From assembly GCA_019239975.1 (NCBI GenBank), contig JAFAZE010000069.1, positions 1 through 42,562 of the forward strand: 42,562 bases of DNA, written 5' to 3'. This stretch comes from Streptosporangiaceae bacterium. GTDB taxonomy: Bacteria; Actinomycetota; Actinomycetes; Streptosporangiales; Streptosporangiaceae. A model generated the notes under the pieces. It was not told the DNA's origin. It was given only the letters and a program-made list of their open reading frames with translations, and made no database searches. Shown piece after piece: positions 18,073 to 25,449 of the stretch (the first letter of the stretch is position 1; each line of letters starts with the position of its first letter). The translations under genes and the position numbers were made by a program.

Positions 18073-18432
18073 CTAAAATAGCTTAATCGAAATTGTGTGC
18101 CCATGCAATACAGAGGACCATGCCCACTTCCTTTGCCGAGGCAGGACCATGACCGTCTATCGAGATCGCGTGGCACCGAACCCGATGGATCGCCAGGGGT
18201 TCGTGGAGGCACCATTGTTCCAAAGGGCTCCGCCGGTAAGGGCCGCCGGACTTTCTGGATGGCCGCGATCCGGGCTCACGATGGCGGCGGGGCCGCTGGC
18301 GCATTTGGCCCCGCCCAGTGGGGCCGCTGGCGCATTTGGCCCCGCGCAGGGGCCGGCTGCCGGCAGCGGGGGTGTTACCTGTGTGCTGCAGGGCCGGATA
18401 GCGATCGATGAGGTTAGTTACCGTCCCGGGAT
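18073..18432. other. 360-base gap with a direct repeat
   Basis: AT-rich at the left, then GC-rich. It contains the two 26-base repeats at 18289-18345. A forward frame from ATG 18149 (MTVYRDRVAPNPMDRQGFVE) has no family likeness. Nothing else was recognised. Confidence 0.5.
18289..18345. repeat. 26-base direct repeat, two copies
   Basis: Identical 26-base units at 18289-18314 and 18320-18345, period 31. Each begins GGGGCC and ends GGCCCCGC, so each can fold back on itself. They lie ~90 bases beyond the 3' end of the reverse-strand MFS gene and may act as its terminator. Confidence 0.85.
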
Positions 18433-20079
18433 TTAAGGCAGAGCCGGGTCTCGGGGAGGTCGATCGCTTCCGGCTTCGTTCCTGCCTCGGGCGCGTGCCG
18501 TTCCGAGCCTGCCTCGGGTGCGTGCCGCTTCGCGCCCCGCCTCGCGCGCCTGCCCAGCGGCTCCCGCCGCGCCGGTGCGGCCGGTACGGTCGAAATCCTT
18601 GCCGCGAATCAGGACCGTAGCACAGGCCGCTCCCACGAGAGCGACCCCGGCGGTGACATACAGGAGGTCGTTGACGCCGGCGGTGAAGCTGGACTTGACG
18701 GCCAGGACGACGTGACCGCGGGCCGCGGGAGGCAGGCTCGCCAGCAGCCGGCCGATCGCGCCCTGGCGGGTCAGGGCGACGATCCGCGGCGCGTCCGCGG
18801 CCAGCGACGGCCCGAGTACCGACTCCAGGTGCCGAAGCATCGCGGCTCCGAAGATGGAGCCGAGCGCCGCGACACCGGTGGCTATGCCGATCTGGCGGAA
18901 CGTCGAGTTGACGCCCGAGGCCATCCCCGCCTGGTGCGGCGGCGCCACGCCGATCGCGGTCGAGGCCAGCGGCGGGTTGACCAGCCCGGCGCCGAGGCCG
19001 GAGACGGCGAAGCCCGGGATCAGGTGCGTCCAGGTGCTGCCGCCCGACAGTCCCGCCATCAGGATCAGCCCGATGCCGGTCAGCAGCAGGCCCGGCCCGA
19101 TCAGCCAGCGGACCGGGACGCGCTCGCTGAGGCGGCCGGCGAGGGTCGCGGTGACGAGCTGCGCGCCGCTGATGATGATCAGCCGGAAGCCCGCGCCGAG
19201 CGCGGAGTAGCCGAGGATGTCCTGCAGATACAGGACCAGGTAGACCAGTACCGCGAACAGCGAGCCGTTCATCGCGAACGCGGCGATGGAGCCGCCGGCG
19301 AACGTCGGCGTGCGCAGCAGCGAGAGGTCGAACATCGGGTTGGCCACCCGGCGCTCGATGACGATGAACGCCGCGAGCAGGGCTGCCCCGGCCGTCAGGC
19401 AGGCGATCACACCGGTTTCCGACCAGCTCTGCTCGCCGGCCCGGATCAGCCCGTAGACCAGGCTCACCAGCCCGGCGGTCAGCAGCGCGAACCCGGCCCA
19501 GTCCGGCGGTGCGGGGCGCGGCGACCTCGATTCCCCGACGCGCCAGAGGGTCAGCGTGATGGCCGCGACCCCGACGGGGACGTTGACGAGGAAGATCGCC
19601 CGCCAGCTGATACCGCTGGTGATCACGCCGCCGAGCACCGGCCCGAGGGCCACGGCGATGCCGGTTATCGCCCCCCACACCCCGAACGCCACGCCCCGGT
19701 CCCTGCCGCGGAAGCTGTGCCCCAGCAGCGCCAGCGACGTGGCGAACATGATGGCGCCGCCGACACCCTGCCCGCTGCGCGAGACGATCAGCATCAGCGG
19801 ATCCTGTGCCAGGCCGCACAGCAGCGAGCCGATCGTGAAGATCGCCAGGCCGACGCTGAACAGGAGTTTGCGGCCGTACCGGTCGGCGAGGACACCGGAG
19901 GTCAGCAGCAGTGAGGCCAGCGTGAGCGCGTAGGCGTCCACCACCCACTGCACGTCGCTGAAGCTGGCGTGCAGGCCGCTCTGGATCTCCGGCAGCGCGA
20001 CGATGACGATCGTGACGTCGAGCAGGAGCATGAAGATCCCCGCGCAGACCGCAAGCAGGGTCCACCACTTCTTGTCCAT
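18433..20079 (-). CDS. MFS drug exporter, DHA2 (EmrB/QacA-like) family
   Basis: 548 residues from ATG 20079 (MDKKWWTLLAVCAGIFMLLL), preceded by TTGGAGGAACAC, an excellent ribosome binding site; an upstream in-frame TTG is less likely. About 14 hydrophobic segments: helix 1 has the DHA2 Asp (LLLDVTIVIVALPEIQ), motif A is SGVLADRYGRKLLFS, and motif C is GIAVALGPVLGGVITSGISWRAIFLVNVP. The ~70-residue C-terminal tail is soluble and rich in Arg, Ala and Gly, longer than usual. It has no adjacent regulator gene. Substrate unknown; it is not closely similar to the first MFS pump by eye. Confidence 0.9.
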   Translation of the reverse strand: MDKKWWTLLAVCAGIFMLLLDVTIVIVALPEIQSGLHASFSDVQWVVDAYALTLASLLLTSGVLADRYGRKLLFSVGLAIFTIGSLLCGLAQDPLMLIVSRSGQGVGGAIMFATSLALLGHSFRGRDRGVAFGVWGAITGIAVALGPVLGGVITSGISWRAIFLVNVPVGVAAITLTLWRVGESRSPRPAPPDWAGFALLTAGLVSLVYGLIRAGEQSWSETGVIACLTAGAALLAAFIVIERRVANPMFDLSLLRTPTFAGGSIAAFAMNGSLFAVLVYLVLYLQDILGYSALGAGFRLIIISGAQLVTATLAGRLSERVPVRWLIGPGLLLTGIGLILMAGLSGGSTWTHLIPGFAVSGLGAGLVNPPLASTAIGVAPPHQAGMASGVNSTFRQIGIATGVAALGSIFGAAMLRHLESVLGPSLAADAPRIVALTRQGAIGRLLASLPPAARGHVVLAVKSSFTAGVNDLLYVTAGVALVGAACATVLIRGKDFDRTGRTGAAGAAGQAREAGREAARTRGRLGTARARGRNEAGSDRPPRDPALP

Positions 20080-20156
20080 GTGTTCCTCCAAGCGCTATCG
20101 CCCATCATGCCGCCGGGCGTGCGCCTGATGATCCACATTTCTGCTTGCCGGGGCCG

Positions 20157-21719
20157 CTAACCGCGCCCGGCGGCGAGGCCAAGGCCGATCAGCACCGTGA
20201 TCGTCACGTTCCCCGGATTCGCCGTGAGCTGCGTGTCCAGCGACGCGACGCCGTTGCCGGTGATGGTCACCTTGGTGCTCCGCCCGGACGCGAGCGAGCC
20301 CGACGCCGGCGAGACGACAAGCTCGCCGAGCAGGCCCGATGGCTCGGAGATGGTCCAGTTCACCGGGCCGTTCCTGGCGGTCACGGTGAGCGTGCTGCTC
20401 TGCGGCGCGAGGGCGATGTTCGTCGGCGACACGGACAGTGTGCCGTGCCTGGCCGGCGGCCCCGGAGTGGGCGGCGGCGGCGAACTCGGCGACGCGCCGG
20501 GACCGGAGGGCGACGCGGTCGGCGACGCGGCCGGCGACGCCGTGGGCGGGACGCCGGCCGCTGGCGAGGGGCTCGCGGTCCCGGCGATGTTCGCTGGATC
20601 GCCGGGCCGCGCTGAGCGGCCGTGCTTGCCCGGCGCCCGGCTGCCGCCAGGGCCGGCGCCCTCCACATAGCCGGTAATGCGAGGAGCCGCGCCCGCGGGC
20701 GGAGGGCCCGCGCGGTGCGTCCCGCCGGTCAAGGCGGCCGCGGCCAGGACGGCGGCGGCCGTGGTCACCCCGGCGGCCACGGTCCGCGCCCGCCGCGAGC
20801 GCCAGCCCGGCTTCGGAGGATCGAGCGGTTTCGGGAAACCATGGTGACCAAACGGGCCCGCGCGCTGCCCCACGGCCGCCCGGTGCGCCACGGTGGCGGG
20901 CGCGTCCCCGGTGGCGAGCCTGAGCACCTCGTCCCTGAACCCGGACGGCAGCCCGGCCGCGGGCGGCGGCGCGCCGGCCGGTGCGATGGCGGGGCGCACC
21001 CCCCGGCGTTGCTCACGGTACCTTCGCACGGTGCAGGCCTCGCACCGCTGGATGTGGCGGCTGATGCGCGTGCGGAGCAGAGGGGTCAGCCGCCCGTCCC
21101 AGCCGGCCAGCAGCTCGCCGAGCGCGGGGCAGTCCCGGCGCCCGGCGCGGGCCACCAGCAGCACGCCCAGCACGATCTGGAGCTGATCGTGGGCGCGGGA
21201 GAGCAGCGCGTGCGCGTGATTACGGGAGAGGCCGAGCACGCTGGCGATCCCGGCGCTGTCCGCCCCCAGGCCCAGCCGCAGCAGGAGTGCCTCTCGCTCG
21301 CCGGTGCTGAGCCCGGGGATGGCTGAGCGGAAAAGATCGCGCGGATCCAGCGGTTCGGTGGCCGCGCCGGCGTTCGCTGTCAGGCCGGTCACGTGTGCCG
21401 GCTCTTCCCGCGCCGGCGTCTCCTCCGGCGCGGGCGCCGCCGTCCTCGCGCGTATCCGGCGAAGGCACTCGTTCCGTGCCACGGCATACAGCCACGCGCG
21501 CAGCCGGCCGGGGTCACGCAGCGCCCCGATCGTGGACGCGGCGATGATGAACGTGTCCCGGACGGCGGCGGCGGCGTCCGCGGCCCCGGCGGCGTCCGCG
21601 GGCTCACCCAGCAGCGAGTGGCAGTAGGCGTACAGGGATGTCGCATACCGGTCATAGGCCTCGGCGATGCCGCTGACATCACCCGCCACGATGGCCGCAA
21701 CGACAACGCTGTCGCACAT
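20157..21719 (-). CDS. membrane-tethered ECF sigma factor fusion, copy 1
   Basis: 520 residues, start ATG 21719 behind GGTAGGG. In order: sigma region 2 (about 15-90), sigma region 4 (about 125-185; SAGIASVLGLSRNHAHALLSRAHDQL), a zinc-finger anti-sigma-like motif H-x3-C-x2-C in RHIQRCEAC, one membrane helix (TVAAGVTTAAAVLAAAAL), a Pro/Ser/Gly-rich stalk, and an ~85-residue all-beta domain (LSVSPTNIALAPQSSTLTVT..) of BACON/Ig-like character outside the cell. Some known actinobacterial ECF groups have such C-terminal extensions. Relative to copy 2, region 2 has a 6-residue Ala-rich insert and reads AAAAVRDTF instead of DAVQDTF, so core RNA polymerase binding may be weakened. It is a tandem paralogue of the next gene. 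Confidence 0.85.
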   Translation of the reverse strand: MCDSVVVAAIVAGDVSGIAEAYDRYATSLYAYCHSLLGEPADAAGAADAAAAVRDTFIIAASTIGALRDPGRLRAWLYAVARNECLRRIRARTAAPAPEETPAREEPAHVTGLTANAGAATEPLDPRDLFRSAIPGLSTGEREALLLRLGLGADSAGIASVLGLSRNHAHALLSRAHDQLQIVLGVLLVARAGRRDCPALGELLAGWDGRLTPLLRTRISRHIQRCEACTVRRYREQRRGVRPAIAPAGAPPPAAGLPSGFRDEVLRLATGDAPATVAHRAAVGQRAGPFGHHGFPKPLDPPKPGWRSRRARTVAAGVTTAAAVLAAAALTGGTHRAGPPPAGAAPRITGYVEGAGPGGSRAPGKHGRSARPGDPANIAGTASPSPAAGVPPTASPAASPTASPSGPGASPSSPPPPTPGPPARHGTLSVSPTNIALAPQSSTLTVTARNGPVNWTISEPSGLLGELVVSPASGSLASGRSTKVTITGNGVASLDTQLTANPGNVTITVLIGLGLAAGRG

Positions 21720-21840
21720 GCGCCCTACCGTATCCACGCCACCGAATCCCCGCCACCGCGTTCCCGCACAGGCATGAACGAGATGGGCCTTCCCGATTCG
21801 CGCCCGCCGGTGTCCAGCCGCCGCGGGACCGCGCCGGTGA

Positions 21841-21854
21841 CCTGTACGTACAGG
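21841..21854. promoter_or_regulatory. 14-base perfect palindrome between the two sigma genes
   Basis: CCTGTAC-GTACAGG lies between the stop of copy 2 (21876) and the start of copy 1 (21719, reverse strand), 122 bases from the copy 1 ATG. It is a possible regulator site for copy 1. No counterpart was found upstream of copy 2. Confidence 0.4.
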
Positions 21855-21875
21855 CCAGGTGCGCTGACCGTGCCG

Positions 21876-23483
21876 CTAGCCGCGCCCGCGGGCCAGGCCG
21901 ACGCCGATCAGCACCGTGACCGGAACGCCGCCGGGATTCGCCGTCAGCTGTGTGTCGAGCGACGCGATGCCGGCCACGGTGACCGTCACCTGCACCGACT
22001 GGCCGGCGGCCAGCGTGCCCGACGACGGCGAGACCACCAGCTTGCCGAGCAGGCTCGATGGCTCGGAGACCGACCAGTTCACCGGCCCGTTCCCGGCGGT
22101 CAGCGTGATCGTGCTGCCGAGCAGCGGCGTGAGCACGATCGTCGCGGGCGACACGGCCAGCGTTCCCTGCCTCGGCGGAGGCGGAGGCGGCAAGGACGAG
22201 GACGAGGGGGCCGGTGACGACGGGGACGGGCCCGATGTCGACGGCCCCGGCGACCCCGGCGACGGGCCAGGGCCGCCCGGCGACGTGGTCGGTGAGGCGC
22301 CGGTGGTGGGGGAGGCCGACGTTCCCGGGGCTGGCGAGGGGCTGGAGGTCCCCACGACGCCGGCCGTCACGCCGGGCTGTGCCGCGGGGCCGTGCCCCCC
22401 AGGTCCCTGGCCGCCCTGGCCGCCCCGGCCGCCCTGGCCTCCGTGACCGCCGCCGCCCGCTCCGCCGGCGATGCCCGGCGGCACGCCCGCGGCCGACGGG
22501 CCGGCGTGGGGTGTCCCGCCGAGCACCGCCGCGGCGATCGCCGCCGCCGCGGCCGCGACCGCCACCGCTGCGGCCGAGGTCTGCACGTGGCGCCGTCGCC
22601 ACCATGGCTGAGGGGCGCTCAGTGGTTTCGGGAAACCATGGTGACCAAACGGGCCCGCGCGGTGCCCCACGGCCGCCCGGTACGCCACGGTGGCGGGCCC
22701 GTCCCCGGTGGCGAGCCTGAGCACCTCGTCCCTGAACCCGGCGGAGAGCCCGGCCGCGGCCAGCGGCAGCGCGACACCGGGCGCGATACCGAACAGCATC
22801 GCCGGGCGCAGCTCGCGGCGCCTGCGCTCGGTGCAGACCGGGCACCGGTCGACGTGCCGGTTGACCCGTTTGCGCAGCAGCGGGGTCAGCTGCCCGTCCC
22901 AGCCGGCCAGCAGCTCGTCGAGCGCGGGGCAGTCCTGGCGCCCGGTGCGTGCCACCAGCAGCACGCCGAGGGCGGTCTCGAGCTGGTCGCGGGCCCGGGA
23001 CAGCAGCGCGTGGGCATGGTTGCGGGATACCCCGAGCACGTCCGCGATCTCGCCACTGTCCAGCCCCTGGCGCAGCTGGAGCCCGAGTACCTCCTGCTCG
23101 CCGGGGTTGAGCCCCCGGATGGCGGAGCGGACCAGCGTGCGCAGCTCCGCCCGTTCGGCCTCCCCGCTCACGTCCGCTGTCTCGTCGGTCACGTCCGGCG
23201 CCTCTTCGAGCGCCGACGTCGCCTCTCTCGCTCGTAGCCGGCGAAGGCACTCGTTTCGCGCCACGGTGTAGAGCCACGGCCTCAGCCGGCCGGGGTCACG
23301 CAGCCCGCCGAGCCTGGACGCCGCGATGACGAACGTGTCCTGGACGGCGTCGGCGGCGTCCGCCGGCTCGCGAAGCAGCGAGCGGCAGTAGTAATGCAGC
23401 GGGGCCGCGTACCTGTCGTAGGCCTCGGCGAGCCCGCTGGGATCACCCGCCACGATGGTCGCGACCACCTCGCTGTCGTGCAT
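21876..23483 (-). CDS. membrane-tethered ECF sigma factor fusion, copy 2
   Basis: 535 residues from ATG 23483 (MHDSEVVATIVAGDPSGLAE), behind GGTAGG; an upstream ATG (23510) adds nine basic residues and is less likely. Sigma region 2 is intact (ADAADAVQDTFVIAASRL, about 41-58; PWLYTVARNECLRRLRA), and so is region 4 (GEIADVLGVSRNHAHALLSRARDQL, about 144-168). The zinc motif is H210-x3-C214-x2-C217. A hydrophobic stretch at 227-246, the membrane helix at ~302-322, a Gly/Pro/Ser stalk (330-438) and a BACON/Ig-like domain (440-527) follow. The likely role is a one-protein signalling device: outer domain senses, anti-sigma part restrains the sigma part. Release by proteolysis is inferred. Confidence 0.87.
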   Translation of the reverse strand: MHDSEVVATIVAGDPSGLAEAYDRYAAPLHYYCRSLLREPADAADAVQDTFVIAASRLGGLRDPGRLRPWLYTVARNECLRRLRAREATSALEEAPDVTDETADVSGEAERAELRTLVRSAIRGLNPGEQEVLGLQLRQGLDSGEIADVLGVSRNHAHALLSRARDQLETALGVLLVARTGRQDCPALDELLAGWDGQLTPLLRKRVNRHVDRCPVCTERRRRELRPAMLFGIAPGVALPLAAAGLSAGFRDEVLRLATGDGPATVAYRAAVGHRAGPFGHHGFPKPLSAPQPWWRRRHVQTSAAAVAVAAAAAAIAAAVLGGTPHAGPSAAGVPPGIAGGAGGGGHGGQGGRGGQGGQGPGGHGPAAQPGVTAGVVGTSSPSPAPGTSASPTTGASPTTSPGGPGPSPGSPGPSTSGPSPSSPAPSSSSLPPPPPPRQGTLAVSPATIVLTPLLGSTITLTAGNGPVNWSVSEPSSLLGKLVVSPSSGTLAAGQSVQVTVTVAGIASLDTQLTANPGGVPVTVLIGVGLARGRG

Positions 23484-23649
23484 ACGCCTACCGTAGCGGC
23501 GCGACCGCATACCTGGACAGGCATGGATGAGCAGGTCATCTCGGTTCTCGTCAGAGATCGATTACTCGGCTCTGCCGGACGGAGGCCACGTCAAACTCAG
23601 CGGGAACCTCCGCACTTGAACGATATCGGTGCTGATCAGCGGCAGAGAG

Positions 23650-23679
23650 TTGACAGTGCGTAATCCGTTTTCACACACT
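23650..23679 (+). promoter_or_regulatory. likely promoter of the AraC gene
   Basis: TTGACA (23650-23655), an 18-base gap, then CACACT (23674-23679), in an AT-richer stretch. Transcription would give a leader of ~80 bases before the GTG at 23766. Confidence 0.45.
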
Positions 23680-23765
23680 ACACGGGTGGCTGAGAAATCG
23701 ATATCTCGTATTGCGCGCATAACGATCTCCGCCCCGGTACATCAACGGGCCCGAGCGCAAACCTG

Positions 23766-24833
23766 GTGACGATGCGCACTCTGCTCACCACTCAGCACCT
23801 TCCCGTTCGTGAGCGGTTCGCGTTCTGGCGGGATGCCGCCCTGAGCCTCACCGCTCCGGTCGATGTGCGCCGTGAGCGGCCAGCCGATTTCGTGGCCGAG
23901 CTGGGGGCGGCTGACCTTGGGCTACTCAGCGTTCTATCGATGTCGTCGCGGACCCGGCACGAGGCGGTGCGGACTCCGGCGCTGATCCGCCGGCGCGATC
24001 CGGAAGCGTACCGCCTGGTCCTGGGAGCGCAGGGGAAGAGCGGAATTGAAACGGGCGCGGGGCAGGCCCTGCTCGGGCCGCGTCATTTCCTCTTGCTCGA
24101 CACGTCGCTTCCCTTCGGCGGCTGGCGGGGCGAGGACGGCGAGACGGTCGAATTGATCATTGTGACGTTCGCCCGGAAGCTGCTGCCGCTACCTCGCAAG
24201 GTCGTCGGTCAGCTTCTCGGGAAGCGGTTCTCTGGACGGGACGGCATGGGCCTCCTGATCTGGGATTTTATCGAACGGGCCGTGCGGGACTGCGAACATT
24301 ACCAGCCTTCGGATCGCACCCGCCTGGCGAATTCGATCGTGGATCTTGTCGCTGCGCTCATCGCTCACGAACTGGAAGCCGATGAGGTGGTGCCGTCGCA
24401 CTCACGGCACAATGCATTGGTGCTGCGAATCAAGGATTTCATCAGGGCGCGGCTCGGTGACCCGGATTTGAGCCCTGACACCATCGCCGCAGCGCACTAT
24501 ATATCCACCCGGCAGCTGCACAAGCTCTTTAGCGCCGAGGATGAGACGGTTGCGGCCTGGACTCGCGCTTGCCGTCTGGAGGCGTGCCGGCGCGACCTGG
24601 CCGATTCAATGTGGCGGGACGAGCCAGTCCATGTTATCGCGGCAAGGCGCGGATTTTCCAGTGCCGCTCACTTCAGCAGGTCTTTCCGGGAAAAATATGG
24701 AATGACCCCGAAGGAGTATCGCCAGCAGGCCCTCGCAGGCCAATTGCCGCACGCGAATGTCAGTGACGGACGGCTGGTGTGCCGTACCGCCCCCTCAGCC
24801 GGGTCGCAAATATCCTTGGACGAGGCGGGGTGA
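23766..24833 (+). CDS. AraC-family transcriptional regulator
   Basis: 355 residues. The N-terminal half is the AraC-binding-like sensor seen in actinomycete regulators (LPVRERFAFWRDAALSLTAP near residue 12; YRLVLGAQGKSGIETGAGQALLGPRHFLLLDTSLPF). The C-terminal third is a double helix-turn-helix (IKDFIRARLGDPDLSPDTIAAAHYISTRQLHKLF, then DEPVHVIAARRGFSSAAHFSRSFREKYGMTPKEYRQ). The GTG at 23766 or the ATG at 23772 may be the start. The 3' end overlaps the end of the convergent CxxC-protein gene by 74 bases. Its position beside the peptide cassette makes it a candidate regulator of that cassette, but no operator was identified. Confidence 0.88.
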   Translation: MTMRTLLTTQHLPVRERFAFWRDAALSLTAPVDVRRERPADFVAELGAADLGLLSVLSMSSRTRHEAVRTPALIRRRDPEAYRLVLGAQGKSGIETGAGQALLGPRHFLLLDTSLPFGGWRGEDGETVELIIVTFARKLLPLPRKVVGQLLGKRFSGRDGMGLLIWDFIERAVRDCEHYQPSDRTRLANSIVDLVAALIAHELEADEVVPSHSRHNALVLRIKDFIRARLGDPDLSPDTIAAAHYISTRQLHKLFSAEDETVAAWTRACRLEACRRDLADSMWRDEPVHVIAARRGFSSAAHFSRSFREKYGMTPKEYRQQALAGQLPHANVSDGRLVCRTAPSAGSQISLDEAG

Positions 24834-25449
24834 GCGTGAGGAAACCCGCTTGGAGCAGGACGCGGACGAGCCGGACACGCCTGGATTCATCCAGGGTTCC
24901 CGGAATAGCCGAGGCCGCAAAGCCCTGATTCTCGTCCAGGCTCGCCATGTAACGTATCTCCTCGATGACCTGCGGGGCGAGCTTGATCTTCTTCAAGCGG
25001 GAACGCAAGACCAGCGTCTTGGGTGTGGCGTTTATCTTCCATCGCCTGCCCAGCCGTACCCACACCCGGGTACCGGACCCGACCTTACGCAACTGCTCCT
25101 CAGCTATGCGCGCCGGGTAAGTGCTCAGCGTTCCCATGCCGATGACTGGAACGTCAAAGCGGGATGCTATTCTCGCGACCCGTATAGCTCGGCGCGGGCC
25201 AAGCAGCCAAAGCAGCCGAAAGCGCATCAAGAATCCCGTCGCAACCTGGGCGGTCCGGCCGTCCACGGTGAGCAGTGTCGGCTCGAATCGCCATAGCGGC
25301 CGTACCGCACGGAGGACTCTGTTGAACTCCGGCGCCCGCAGGCTGGCCATTTTCAGGCTGCCATTACTGGCGGCGATAACCTGTTCGGCAAGCGACGTGC
25401 AGCTAGCGCACCCTGCGTTGTACAAGAGATAGGTACCGGGTTCGATCAT
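24760..25449 (-). CDS. CxxC thioredoxin-like (DCC-type) protein with a C-terminal domain shared with the JmjC enzyme
   Basis: 229 residues, very basic. The N-terminus (GTYLLYNAGCASCTSLAEQV) carries a C14-A-S-C17 pair after a hydrophobic strand, as in DCC/thioredoxin-like oxidoreductases. The C-terminal ~65 residues (WKINATPKTLVLRSRLKK, APQVIEEIRYMAS, GFAASAIPGTLDESRRVRLV, LLQAGFLTL) align by eye with the C-terminus of the oxygenase encoded two genes upstream (APQVRYVAEN, SFTANDIPGDLDEPGRLVLV, LLREGFLTV). I infer a common substrate- or peptide-binding module. The ATG at 25449 lies inside the end of the ABC gene (47-base overlap), implying coupled translation. It is the last gene of the cassette. 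It may form or break a disulfide in the peptide or partner; function not known. Confidence 0.75.
   Translation of the reverse strand: MIEPGTYLLYNAGCASCTSLAEQVIAASNGSLKMASLRAPEFNRVLRAVRPLWRFEPTLLTVDGRTAQVATGFLMRFRLLWLLGPRRAIRVARIASRFDVPVIGMGTLSTYPARIAEEQLRKVGSGTRVWVRLGRRWKINATPKTLVLRSRLKKIKLAPQVIEEIRYMASLDENQGFAASAIPGTLDESRRVRLVRVLLQAGFLTLTPPRPRIFATRLRGRYGTPAVRH

Noticed and set aside
18083..20068. 661-codon reverse frame
   Set aside because: Off-frame shadow of the DHA2 transporter, which has clear membrane segments.
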